Shown piece by piece: positions 51,164-59,355 of a stretch of DNA of 64,000 nt (positions are counted from its first letter, which is position 1; the number at the start of each line of letters is the position of its first letter). The stretch is from Pseudidiomarina gelatinasegens (GTDB lineage: Bacteria; Pseudomonadota; Gammaproteobacteria; Enterobacterales; Alteromonadaceae), in contig NZ_RSFE01000005.1 of NCBI RefSeq assembly GCF_004025325.1, forward strand, positions 124,001 through 188,000, given 5' to 3'. The translations under genes and the position numbers were made by a program. The notes beneath the pieces are model-generated. The model was not told the DNA's origin. It ran no database searches and was given only the letters and a program-made list of their open reading frames with translations.

Positions 51164-51616
51164 ATGAGTTTACTCCAACACTTGACCGAACAAACTGAAC
51201 GCTTAAGCGAACTGCATACGTTGCTTGATCAAGAGCAACGGCTGCTGGGCGATGGTCAAATTGATGGTGACAAACTGCAGCAGCTCGCGGTTAAAAAACA
51301 ACAATTACAAACACACATCGAAGCCAGTGAAACAAAGCGTCGTGCTGCTCAAGTTAAACTGGGTTTCGACGATACCGCAGCAGGCGCTCGCGCTGCGGCA
51401 AAACAAGCTGACTGTGAAACGGTCTGGCTAGAACTGTTAGAGCGCACCCAGCGCGTGGCGCAGCTCAATACGCTAAATGGCGAACTGATTCAGCATCGCC
51501 TGCACCACAATCAACAGATGCTTAATATTTTACGTGATGCTGCAGGCGGCACCGCCATTTACGGCGCCGATGGTACTCAGGTAAAAACTCCGCAACGGAT
51601 AAACTCAAAAGCCTAA
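51164..51616 (+). CDS. flgN: Flagellar export chaperone FlgN
   Basis: 150 aa helical protein with FlgN features: LLDQEQRLLGDGQIDGDKLQQLAVKKQQL near the start and a late helix NTLNGELIQHRLHHNQQMLNIL. FlgN chaperones FlgK and FlgL. Six bp after flgM. The gene ends convergently with the S1/P1 nuclease gene, 4 bp away. Confidence 0.92.
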   Translation: MSLLQHLTEQTERLSELHTLLDQEQRLLGDGQIDGDKLQQLAVKKQQLQTHIEASETKRRAAQVKLGFDDTAAGARAAAKQADCETVWLELLERTQRVAQLNTLNGELIQHRLHHNQQMLNILRDAAGGTAIYGADGTQVKTPQRINSKA

Positions 51617-51620
51617 GCTG

Positions 51621-52421
51621 TTATTTATACAGTCCGTCAAGCACAGCCGCTAAGCGCTGCGCGCCTTGCTGTATACGCTGCTCTAATACAGGCCCCCATT
51701 GTGCTGTATAATCTTCACCAAGCTCTTGATTCTCACGATACTGCGAATAAATTCGACGCGTAATAGCGGCCGACTCATTGGCCCAACTTAAAGTTTGTGC
51801 CGGCGTTACTGCAAGTGGCGACAGCGATATCGCTCCGCGCACCAACTGTTCCGCCTGCTGCACACCACTGTCACCGCCGCGTTGCACCAGCATGTCGGTA
51901 TCCCACAATCGGTGCAAATTGGTCGGCTGGTCAAAATACTTCACAGACGCTCGATTACCGCCAAGGTCGTCAGCAAAGCTAACATGCAAGGGTTGATGTA
52001 AGTCGCCGATAAAATGCGCTAAAAAGGCCAATGCCATCCAATCAGTTGAGTTGTGCTTTAACACGTCGTAATGATGCTGAATCGCGCTCAGTATGCAGCC
52101 ACCTTGCACGGGGCAATCTTCAGCAGTGACTTTGGCGCGCTCATGCGGGAAATTCACGTAATGGTGCGGTTTGGCCCAGTCCCATTTGTCGTCACTTTTA
52201 ATGTGGTCGGCCCAACTGCACAGCGCACCAAAACTATCGTAGTCCGGATGCTGCGCGACCATCGCATCAATTTTCTTCTGTGTGGCTGGCGCCGCGAGTT
52301 GATATGCAGCTTCACAAAAAGCTGCGTGCCCGGTTCCGCCATATGCCTTTGTCGTAGTAGGCCAAAGCGTCGTTGTTAAACCAGTTAATACCACCACCAG
52401 CCCTAGCAAAAATGATTTCAT
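51621..52421 (-). CDS. S1/P1-type zinc nuclease, secreted
   Basis: 266 aa with a signal peptide (MKSFLLGLVVVLTGL...). The mature protein shows the S1/P1 ligands: GGTGH near the new N-terminus, SWADHIKSD, HHYVNFP, and HFIGDLHQPLHVSFADDLGGN with LHRLWDTDM. These bind three zinc ions and cleave single-stranded nucleic acids. The usual first mature residue is Trp, which helps bind zinc; here the equivalent is Tyr (AYGGTGH). ATG at 52419-52421 after AGGGACGTAT. Last gene of the minus-strand operon, perhaps for phosphate or nucleotide scavenging. Confidence 0.88.
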   Translation of the reverse strand: MKSFLLGLVVVLTGLTTTLWPTTTKAYGGTGHAAFCEAAYQLAAPATQKKIDAMVAQHPDYDSFGALCSWADHIKSDDKWDWAKPHHYVNFPHERAKVTAEDCPVQGGCILSAIQHHYDVLKHNSTDWMALAFLAHFIGDLHQPLHVSFADDLGGNRASVKYFDQPTNLHRLWDTDMLVQRGGDSGVQQAEQLVRGAISLSPLAVTPAQTLSWANESAAITRRIYSQYRENQELGEDYTAQWGPVLEQRIQQGAQRLAAVLDGLYK

Positions 52422-52443
52422 ATACGTCCCTAACCAATAAGTT

Positions 52444-53514
52444 TTACTCAAATATCACTTCAAGTAATTGACCTTCTTTGCTGTCTGTTAACACCAAAAT
52501 GCGGCCCGATGGGCCAACATAGACGGCACGCAAACGTTGATTCAGGCCCTGCAAATAATCGCCTTCTAATTCCCACTTACCCGCTGTCATTTGAAACCGT
52601 TGTAAACGTTTTCCAGCTAAGTGCGCAACCAGAAGATCGCCCTCATATAACGCCAATCCGGCAGGGGCTAACGATGGCGTCCATTGGTACAGCGGCGCTT
52701 TCACCCCTGGCAAATCAACAAACGGCGAAACTTTTGCCCCCGTGTAATCAATACCATAGGTCGCAATCGGCCATCCGTAATTGGCTCCTTTCTCAATGCG
52801 ATTTAGTTCGTCACCACCGCGCGGGCCGTGCTCATGCTGCCAAATGGCGTCGCGGTCTTTATCATAAATCAATCCTTGCACATTGCGATGCCCATAACTA
52901 AAAATTTGCGGAGCTTTGGTATGCGTATACGGGTTATCTTCTGGTGTAGCGCCAGAACGCGTGATGCGCACAATCTTACCCAGGTGGGAATCTAACAGCT
53001 GTGCCTGCTCGCGATACACAAAGCCATCGCCCAGTGCGACCAACAAGGTGCCGTCACCAAGCCATGTCATGCGAGCACCATAATGGGCTGCACCGTCTTT
53101 TTTCGGTAACGCAGTAAAAATGTTTTGCGTCTCAATCACACTATATGGTTGCTGCAATGACAGCTTTCCACGAATCACACAGGTGTTATTCGCGTGTTTA
53201 GTGCCGCACGAATAACTGATAACCAACGCCCGTGAGCGCGAAAAATCAGGACTCAACAACACTTCAAACAATCCAGCTTGCGCTTCAGCGTACAAATCTG
53301 GAATGCTCAATGTCACCGCTTGCTTGGTGCCATTTTCGGCAACATGAACAAGCTTGCCACCGCGCTCTGTCACTAAATATCCACCTTCCGGCAGTTCGGC
53401 CACCGACCAAGGGAAATTAAGTTTCTCGGCAATGACGCGTGTTTCGGCGCTATACGCAACAGCACAGACGCCATACAGAGCTATACACAGTAAAAACTTT
53501 AGCGCCCGTTTCAT
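52444..53514 (-). CDS. PQQ-dependent sugar dehydrogenase family protein, YliI/Asd-like
   Basis: 356 aa with a signal peptide ending near AYSA-ETR. Six-bladed propeller motifs of soluble aldose sugar dehydrogenases are visible: FPWSVAELPEGGYLVTERGG, LLSPDF, HYGARMTWLGDGTLLVALGDG, YGHRNVQGL, HEHGPRGGDELN and NYGWP. The HYGARM histidine matches the catalytic base region. Probably a periplasmic PQQ enzyme; no PQQ synthesis genes are in the window. It overlaps the upstream membrane protein gene by 4 bp (ATGA). Confidence 0.85.
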   Translation of the reverse strand: MKRALKFLLCIALYGVCAVAYSAETRVIAEKLNFPWSVAELPEGGYLVTERGGKLVHVAENGTKQAVTLSIPDLYAEAQAGLFEVLLSPDFSRSRALVISYSCGTKHANNTCVIRGKLSLQQPYSVIETQNIFTALPKKDGAAHYGARMTWLGDGTLLVALGDGFVYREQAQLLDSHLGKIVRITRSGATPEDNPYTHTKAPQIFSYGHRNVQGLIYDKDRDAIWQHEHGPRGGDELNRIEKGANYGWPIATYGIDYTGAKVSPFVDLPGVKAPLYQWTPSLAPAGLALYEGDLLVAHLAGKRLQRFQMTAGKWELEGDYLQGLNQRLRAVYVGPSGRILVLTDSKEGQLLEVIFE

Positions 53515-53972
53515 TGCATCAACTCCTCAGCAAGCTCCCGCGGCTGAGGGTGCCACAGGCGATCAAAAATCCAGCCGGCAAACGCGCCAGTAATACTCAT
53601 TAAAGCGAAGCCAAGCGGGCTGCGATTCGCAGCGATTAGTGTTGGCATTGGCGCCAAACTGTCCACAATTAAAAATGCTATCGCCAGCGCCACACCGCCG
53701 CCGACAATAAACAGCCACCGCTCTAGGCTTGGTAATTTTTTAGCAATCAGTGCTGCGACTATAAATGCTACGAATAAGGTCGGGGTGAGTATGAGCGCAA
53801 ACAGCGGCCCAAAATGCAGTAAATCGTGAAGAATGGTATTCATGCGGGTTGGCATATCAATGACAACCGATAAAGCAGTTAGCTCACTTAAATTAAACTG
53901 GGTTTGAATTACGGTGCCGACCAGAGCGGCACCAATAATTGCTATCAAAAACGCGATCAATACGCGAGCCAT
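53511..53972 (-). CDS. Uncharacterised four-helix membrane protein
   Basis: 153 aa, hydrophobic segments at about 5-23, 53-75, 85-105 and 120-138. A periplasmic or cytoplasmic loop near residue 40 holds IDMPTRMNTILHDLLHFGPLF. I do not recognise a named family. The ATG at 53970-53972 follows GGAGGCAGCCT, a strong site. Coupled to the sugar dehydrogenase downstream and 15 bp after the DUF6702 gene. Confidence 0.78.
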   Translation of the reverse strand: MARVLIAFLIAIIGAALVGTVIQTQFNLSELTALSVVIDMPTRMNTILHDLLHFGPLFALILTPTLFVAFIVAALIAKKLPSLERWLFIVGGGVALAIAFLIVDSLAPMPTLIAANRSPLGFALMSITGAFAGWIFDRLWHPQPRELAEELMQ

Positions 53973-53987
53973 AGGCTGCCTCCGAAA

Positions 53988-54476
53988 TTAGAAGCGTACC
54001 TCAAGCCACTCGTCTTGAACGGTAAAGGTAACGCTTTGTATAGGTCCATTACCTTCAACATTAACCAAATTTTGCTGACTGCGCCAAATATCTTGCAAAG
54101 CGTTGTTACGAATTCGCAGCCCGGCCAACCCTTCAACAATTGGTGTTTCTTGGTAGACCCAAAAATTGGTTCCATCAATTTCATAGCCAACCTCTTTAAG
54201 AGGTAACGGCTCTTCATTCAAACTTTCCAGCTGAAAATGCTTCTGCACATATGCGCTGAACTGCGAACGCGAGCTTTCGAGTTGATGAATATCTGCCTTT
54301 TTGTCGAACAGCTGTTTTACAGCGTGCTCTGCATCATGCAGAAAAAAGCGATGCGCCACTTCAATATTACCGGTGCGCTCGTTGAACAACACCGTTGTAC
54401 TGGCGGTACGAAGTTGGTGAGCGCTAGCTGCGCTCACCCCCACAATTAGCAGTAATGCAATGAACAGCTGTCGCAT
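53988..54476 (-). CDS. DUF6702 family exported protein
   Basis: 162 aa with a signal peptide (MRQLFIALLLIVGVSAASA-HQ). The mature start HQLRTASTTVLFNERTGNIEVAHRFFLHDAEHAV fits DUF6702. Function unknown. It starts 2 bp after the metallopeptidase stop, so the two are surely co-expressed; pairing of these two gene types suggests that they work together. Confidence 0.78.
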   Translation of the reverse strand: MRQLFIALLLIVGVSAASAHQLRTASTTVLFNERTGNIEVAHRFFLHDAEHAVKQLFDKKADIHQLESSRSQFSAYVQKHFQLESLNEEPLPLKEVGYEIDGTNFWVYQETPIVEGLAGLRIRNNALQDIWRSQQNLVNVEGNGPIQSVTFTVQDEWLEVRF

Positions 54477-54478
54477 TT

Positions 54479-56929
54479 TTACTGCTCCTGCTTATCTTCT
54501 TCGTTGTCATCGTCAGATTTCAACTTGGTTTTTGCATCTTGCATCAAGTCACGTGACACATGGTCGTGCGTACGCTGCCATTTAAACGCTTCAATGCGCG
54601 ACGGCATGATACGACGCGGATAGAAGTTGTTTTCAATATCAACATCCGCTGTTTCCCAATTCGGGTCAACCGCAAATTCAGAGACTTCTTTATCCGTAAC
54701 AATCAATTTGCTAACCGACTTGGCATTACGACGCCAAATTTCCGCTGGGATATGCAAATCTTCTTGCGTGCCATCGGTGTACGTTACTTGCAACAAGATA
54801 GGCATCACTAAACCGCCAATGTTGTTGAAATCAAGTACGTAATAATTCTTGTCTTCGGCAATAGCACGATCAAACACGCGACGTTCCCACGGCTCAAGTT
54901 TATCAAGGAAGCTTTGGTACGCATTGCGTTGTTTATTCGTTACCGTGAAACGATCATTTTCATCATGGTAATCGCGAATCTCTGGGTTCATCTCAACCCA
55001 AGTTTTACGACCTTCGGCTTCATTACGCTGCACAAAGTAAGACGTTGGCTTGTCCGCTTCTTCTTGACGGCGACGTTCCCAGTCAATATCTGGGTCTTTG
55101 GTATCAAGGCGTAACTTATAAACACGGTCTAAGCTGATATCAACGTGATCAGTTGAATAGAACCAGCCCCGCCAGAACCAATCGAGATCAACGCCTGAAG
55201 CTTCTTCCATAGTACGGAAGAAGTCCGCTGGGGTTGGGCGTTTAAAGGCCCAACGCTGTGCGTACTCTTTGAAGGCGAAGTCAAACAACTCACGCCCTAG
55301 AATCACTTCACGCAGAATATTCAACGCTGCCGCTGGTTTGGTATAAGCATTTGGGCCTAAGTTCAGCACGCTATCTGACTGTGTCATGATAGGTACTTGG
55401 TTGGTCGATTTCATGTAATCAACAATTGAACGCGGCTCAACACCCCATGGAATACTCGGGTCCCATTCACGTCCGGCAACACCGTCTAAAAAGCTATTTA
55501 AGCCCTCATCCATCCAGGTCCACTGACGCTCATCTGAATTGACAACCATTGGGAAATAAATATGCCCAATTTCATGAATAACTACGCCTATCAAAAAGCG
55601 TTTTTCAGACAACGAATACGTGCGGCTGCCGTCATCTTGCAAAATAGTACGCGGCCCATTAAACGTAATCATTGGGTATTCCATGCCGCCCACGGGACCA
55701 TTAACGGACTGTGAAGTAGGGTATGGATAGTCAAATGAGAAGCGCGAATAAACTTCCATGGTATGAATAACCGACTCGGTCGAATATTTTTCCCACAACT
55801 CGCCGCCTTCTTTCGGATAAAACGACATAGCCATAACTAATGGCTGCACGTCACCACCTTGCTGATAGCCTTGTGCGTCCCATATGAATTTACGTGACGA
55901 AGCCCACGCAAAATCACGAACATTTTCGGCTTCAAACTTCCACACTTTACGTTTGTCAGTGCCTTCTTTCTCGTTCTCTAACGCTTCTTCTGGCGTGACT
56001 ACGAACACTGGCTTGTCTGATTTTTTCGATTTTTCGAGGCGCTCACGTTGCGTCGGCGTCAGCACTGAACGTTCATTGGTTAATACACCCGTGGACGAAA
56101 CAATGTGATCGGCAGGAACGTCGATTTCAACGCTAAAATTACCAAATTCTTGAGTAAATTCACCGCGGCCCAAAAACTCTTTATTGGTCCAAGCTTCATA
56201 ATCTGTAAACGCAGCAACTCGCGGGTACCACTGAGCGAGCAAGAAGATATCGTTGCCGCCTTCGCGGGCATCATCGGCAAAATGCTCATAACCTGAACGC
56301 GCACCAACGGCATCTTCTTCAACAATATTGAATCCGAAATCAATGGCAAGTTCAGTTTTCTGACCAGGTTTAAGTGGCGTTGGTAAATCAACACGCATGT
56401 TGGTTCCAACCACCACGAACTCAAGCCCACGGCCACGGCCATCGGCAACCTTATCAATGCTAAAACCAAGTTCGTTATCCGCCATAAACTGATCACGGCG
56501 CAGTTGGTTTAAGCTGATTCGTGCTGGCTTATCAACACCACCTAAGCTTTGATCCGGCTTGCTATTGAACGTAGCTGTTCGTTCAGCAATGGAGTCTGAA
56601 CGGAAAATATTTTGGTCCAACTGAATCCATATATACTTCAGTGTATACGGTGAGTTGTTGTGATATTGAATGGTTTCTTCTGCGTCAATACGGCGCTTTT
56701 CTTCGTCTAACCTTACTTTAATATTGTAGTCAGCTTGCTGCTGCCAGTATTGCTCGCCTGGCTCGCCGGCCGCACTACGGTATACGTTGGCCGTTGGCAA
56801 TACTTCGTCTAACTGACGAAACTTATCAACAAAGCTTCCTTTAGTTTGCGAAACAACGGAAGCGTCTACTGCTGAAATATTAAACGTGGCTATCATCCCT
56901 GCGGTAAGCCAAAACATCGTTTTTTTCAT
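54479..56929 (-). CDS. M1-family-like zinc metallopeptidase, exported
   Basis: 816 aa with a signal peptide (MKKTMFWLTAGMIATFNISAVDA). The N-terminal domain has the M1 beta-sheet pattern (IDAEETIQYHNNSPYTLKYIWIQLDQN). The catalytic core has the substrate motif GGMEYP, a GAMEN-like site, then HEIGHIYFPM followed by a downstream glutamate in DEGLNSFLDG, giving HExxH-x18-E. The C-terminal ~200 residues are charged. It should cleave peptides in the periplasm. ATG at 56927-56929 after AGAGATAAAAATT. First gene of the operon reaching to 51621. Confidence 0.9.
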   Translation of the reverse strand: MKKTMFWLTAGMIATFNISAVDASVVSQTKGSFVDKFRQLDEVLPTANVYRSAAGEPGEQYWQQQADYNIKVRLDEEKRRIDAEETIQYHNNSPYTLKYIWIQLDQNIFRSDSIAERTATFNSKPDQSLGGVDKPARISLNQLRRDQFMADNELGFSIDKVADGRGRGLEFVVVGTNMRVDLPTPLKPGQKTELAIDFGFNIVEEDAVGARSGYEHFADDAREGGNDIFLLAQWYPRVAAFTDYEAWTNKEFLGRGEFTQEFGNFSVEIDVPADHIVSSTGVLTNERSVLTPTQRERLEKSKKSDKPVFVVTPEEALENEKEGTDKRKVWKFEAENVRDFAWASSRKFIWDAQGYQQGGDVQPLVMAMSFYPKEGGELWEKYSTESVIHTMEVYSRFSFDYPYPTSQSVNGPVGGMEYPMITFNGPRTILQDDGSRTYSLSEKRFLIGVVIHEIGHIYFPMVVNSDERQWTWMDEGLNSFLDGVAGREWDPSIPWGVEPRSIVDYMKSTNQVPIMTQSDSVLNLGPNAYTKPAAALNILREVILGRELFDFAFKEYAQRWAFKRPTPADFFRTMEEASGVDLDWFWRGWFYSTDHVDISLDRVYKLRLDTKDPDIDWERRRQEEADKPTSYFVQRNEAEGRKTWVEMNPEIRDYHDENDRFTVTNKQRNAYQSFLDKLEPWERRVFDRAIAEDKNYYVLDFNNIGGLVMPILLQVTYTDGTQEDLHIPAEIWRRNAKSVSKLIVTDKEVSEFAVDPNWETADVDIENNFYPRRIMPSRIEAFKWQRTHDHVSRDLMQDAKTKLKSDDDNEEDKQEQ

Positions 56930-57126
56930 AATTTTTATCTCTTTATATGTGCGCACATCGCGTTACTTTAACAATTTCTAAACCACGCGACCATTACACT
57001 GAACGCGAAAAATAACCATTGGTCGCTTTCAGCCCCCTATAAGTGACTTGTAAAAGATACAATATTAATGCCAGAATCGATTTGTTAAGGCTTTGAAGCT
57101 GTGATTTGACAGGGAGAATAAATCTT

Positions 57127-58530
57127 TTGCGAAAAAGCGCGTATCTTCTTATTTTTTTCCTATGGCTTGGGGCATTCCATGCCTCTGTAATTCTTGCCTA
57201 CTCCGAGTTGATCAGCTTGTGGTATATGCCTGCTGGCGTATCCATGGCGGCTTTTCTAGTTTTCGGTAAGCGCGCTTTTATTCCTATTTTCCTCGCGATT
57301 TGGGTCGAATCTTTTAATTTTTCAGCGTTTTTTGCACATGGTTTTGACCCAACCCTGTTAGCGACATCTGTCCTGTTTTCATTAGCTCACTCTGTACCCT
57401 ATGGCATTGGCGGATTAACCACGCGCCATTGGTTAAGCCACTTTGTGCAAAAAAACATCCCAACAAAAATTGTTGGTTTGCTGGTTATTTATGCCGTATC
57501 TGCCGCTCTTGCAGCTTTTTGTGGCCTTTTGGTGTGGGAATTAGCAACAGAAAATTACACCAACATCCTTGAAGATGGTTGGTTCGCTTGGTGGCTTGGC
57601 GACTTGATTGGCATTATGGTGCTGGCGCCGTTTTTGTGTTTGTTTTTACCTAAATTAAGCACCTATAAAGTGCCTTGGATAGACGTGTTCTATGACCACG
57701 ATCGAGGCATGCGCCGTTCCAAGAAACAATTTATAGGTAAATTAATCCTTGCGGTACTTACTATTATTGGCATTTTTATGCTCGATAGGGCCGTCGATCA
57801 TCCGGGCGTTGCTTACTTCGTGTTTTTTGTGAGTATTCCGCAAGTATGGATCGTCTTTACCGAACGCACAGCTTACGCTTCCACAAGCCTACTCGTCATT
57901 ACGGCACTGATTGCCTTTGGCGTGGGCGTTTTCGATGTAGCCGATCAAGCAATAACATACCAGTTTGCGCTTTACATCACCGCGGCTACTTCATATTTTG
58001 CAGTCGCTGTTCCGGCGCTGGTTCAGCAAAATAGTACGCTCAAAGAACTCGCCATGCTCGATACGCTGACGCAACTGCCTACCCGCTGGTTATTCAAAAC
58101 ATTAGTGGAGCACGTCGTTAAATCATCGCGCCCGAATCAGAGTCACTGCATTGCTCTTTACAATATCGATAATTTCTCGCGCATCAATAATGACTGCGGC
58201 TACAGTGTTGGTGACCAAGTACTTCGTGAATCATCAAAAATCATGCAAAACGAAATGCGCGATAGTGAAATTCTCTGTCGCTGCGAACACGACAACTTTG
58301 TTATATTTATGCCCAATTTAGACTTAGATAGCGCCATTCAACGCGCTGACGAGCTTCGCCATCAACTACCCGTATTACAATTTGATGATTTAATTTTGCC
58401 AATTCGTGGCAGCTTTGGCGTGGTACACGTACAATTTGGTGAGTCTTTTGAACAAACCCTGGAACGCGCGAACCGCGCCATGCAAAATGCTAAGCACCAA
58501 GGCCGCAATAAAGTTGTTGCTATAAGCTAA
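57127..58530 (+). CDS. MASE1 membrane sensor with degenerate GGDEF domain
   Basis: 467 aa from the TTG at 57127, which follows AGGGAGAATAAATCT. The N-terminal ~290 residues form the multi-helix MASE1 sensor (LISLWYMPAGVSMAAFLVFG, GLLVWELATENY). The GGDEF-like domain begins DTLTQLPTRWLF and keeps NIDNFSRINNDCGYSVGDQVL, but the GGDEF site itself is EHDNF (58285-58299): both glycines are lost and Glu is Asn. Diguanylate cyclase activity is therefore doubtful, and it may act as a receptor or partner. It sits directly before mioC and oriC. Confidence 0.87.
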   Translation: MRKSAYLLIFFLWLGAFHASVILAYSELISLWYMPAGVSMAAFLVFGKRAFIPIFLAIWVESFNFSAFFAHGFDPTLLATSVLFSLAHSVPYGIGGLTTRHWLSHFVQKNIPTKIVGLLVIYAVSAALAAFCGLLVWELATENYTNILEDGWFAWWLGDLIGIMVLAPFLCLFLPKLSTYKVPWIDVFYDHDRGMRRSKKQFIGKLILAVLTIIGIFMLDRAVDHPGVAYFVFFVSIPQVWIVFTERTAYASTSLLVITALIAFGVGVFDVADQAITYQFALYITAATSYFAVAVPALVQQNSTLKELAMLDTLTQLPTRWLFKTLVEHVVKSSRPNQSHCIALYNIDNFSRINNDCGYSVGDQVLRESSKIMQNEMRDSEILCRCEHDNFVIFMPNLDLDSAIQRADELRHQLPVLQFDDLILPIRGSFGVVHVQFGESFEQTLERANRAMQNAKHQGRNKVVAIS

Positions 58531-58541
58531 GAGAATTCATC

Positions 58542-58991
58542 ATGCAAACTATCGACATTCTGGTTGCTACCACGTCTGGCAACACCGAATATATGGCTGA
58601 CCAGCTCGCTAACGAACTGCAACAAGCAGGTTTTACCACGACAATGCATTACGAGCCCGACTATTCCGATTTAATGGAATCACTAACCGATAATTCTATC
58701 TGGTTGTGCTGCGTTGCAAGCCATGGTGCAGGCGAATATGCTGACTCAATGCTAGATTTTGCCGAAGAATTACACACCCATAAACCGAACTTATCGACCT
58801 TAAAATATGGTGTTATAGCAGTCGGTGATAGTTGTTACGACACCTTTTGTTCTGCAGGTCGTGATTGCGATGCAATGTTAGCTATTTTGGGTGCAAAACG
58901 CCTGATCACACACCTTGAAATTGACATGTCGCAAGATGATCCGGACGAAAAATCATCAACATGGTTACAATCTTTCATTAAATCATTGTGA
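58542..58991 (+). CDS. mioC: Flavodoxin-like protein MioC
   Basis: 149 aa FMN-binding flavodoxin. The phosphate loop is TTSGNTEYMAD, followed by the CCVASHGAGEYADS and GVIAVGDSCYDTFCSAG flavin contacts. E. coli MioC supports biotin synthase and sits next to oriC, transcribed towards it; the same holds here. Its transcription reads into the origin and may affect initiation. Confidence 0.92.
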   Translation: MQTIDILVATTSGNTEYMADQLANELQQAGFTTTMHYEPDYSDLMESLTDNSIWLCCVASHGAGEYADSMLDFAEELHTHKPNLSTLKYGVIAVGDSCYDTFCSAGRDCDAMLAILGAKRLITHLEIDMSQDDPDEKSSTWLQSFIKSL

Positions 58992-59355
58992 ATAAAGATT
59001 GAATAAGTAGCGATCTAACCTGTACATACCCACTTAATAAATCTGTGCATAACTACACCTGTGTATAAGTGCCCTAGTTATCCACCGTTTGATCACCGGA
59101 AGGATCATGCTCTGATCACATCTTTACAGATCGTTGTGATCCACGCTCAATCTAACCTGCGCTTGGTTATCCACAGAAATGTCAAAGCTAATAAGAATAG
59201 TAATAAAAGATCAAAAGAAAGATCTTAATTAAATGATTAGATCCTTAAAGAACTCAAGACTAGAATTTAACCGTTTTGATCTGAGCCAATTCAGGTTAAA
59301 ATATCCGGCTACGTTTTACATTCACACAGAATTTGAATTCTAGGATACGCACTGT
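58992..59355. other. oriC: Chromosomal replication origin oriC
   Basis: This 364-bp gene-free stretch lies between mioC and mnmG, the E. coli arrangement. DnaA boxes: TGTGCATAA (59045-59053) and TGTGTATAA (59061-59069), both consensus on the minus strand; TTATCCACC (59079-59087), one mismatch; and perfect TTATCCACA (59167-59175), in the R1 position beside the AT-rich unwinding element. Ten GATC sites occur (59013, 59092, 59104, 59115, 59130, 59139, 59209, 59221, 59240, 59278), a density that implies Dam/SeqA control. Its right part (about 59250-59355) probably also holds the mnmG promoter. Confidence 0.93.
59200..59243 (+). repeat. DNA unwinding element: three AT-rich 13-mers ending in GATC
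   Basis: GTAATAAAAGATC (59200-59212), CAAAAGAAAGATC (59212-59224) and AAATGATTAGATC (59231-59243) match the inverted E. coli L/M/R 13-mers. They sit on the mnmG side of the R1-like DnaA box, as in E. coli. Confidence 0.85.
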
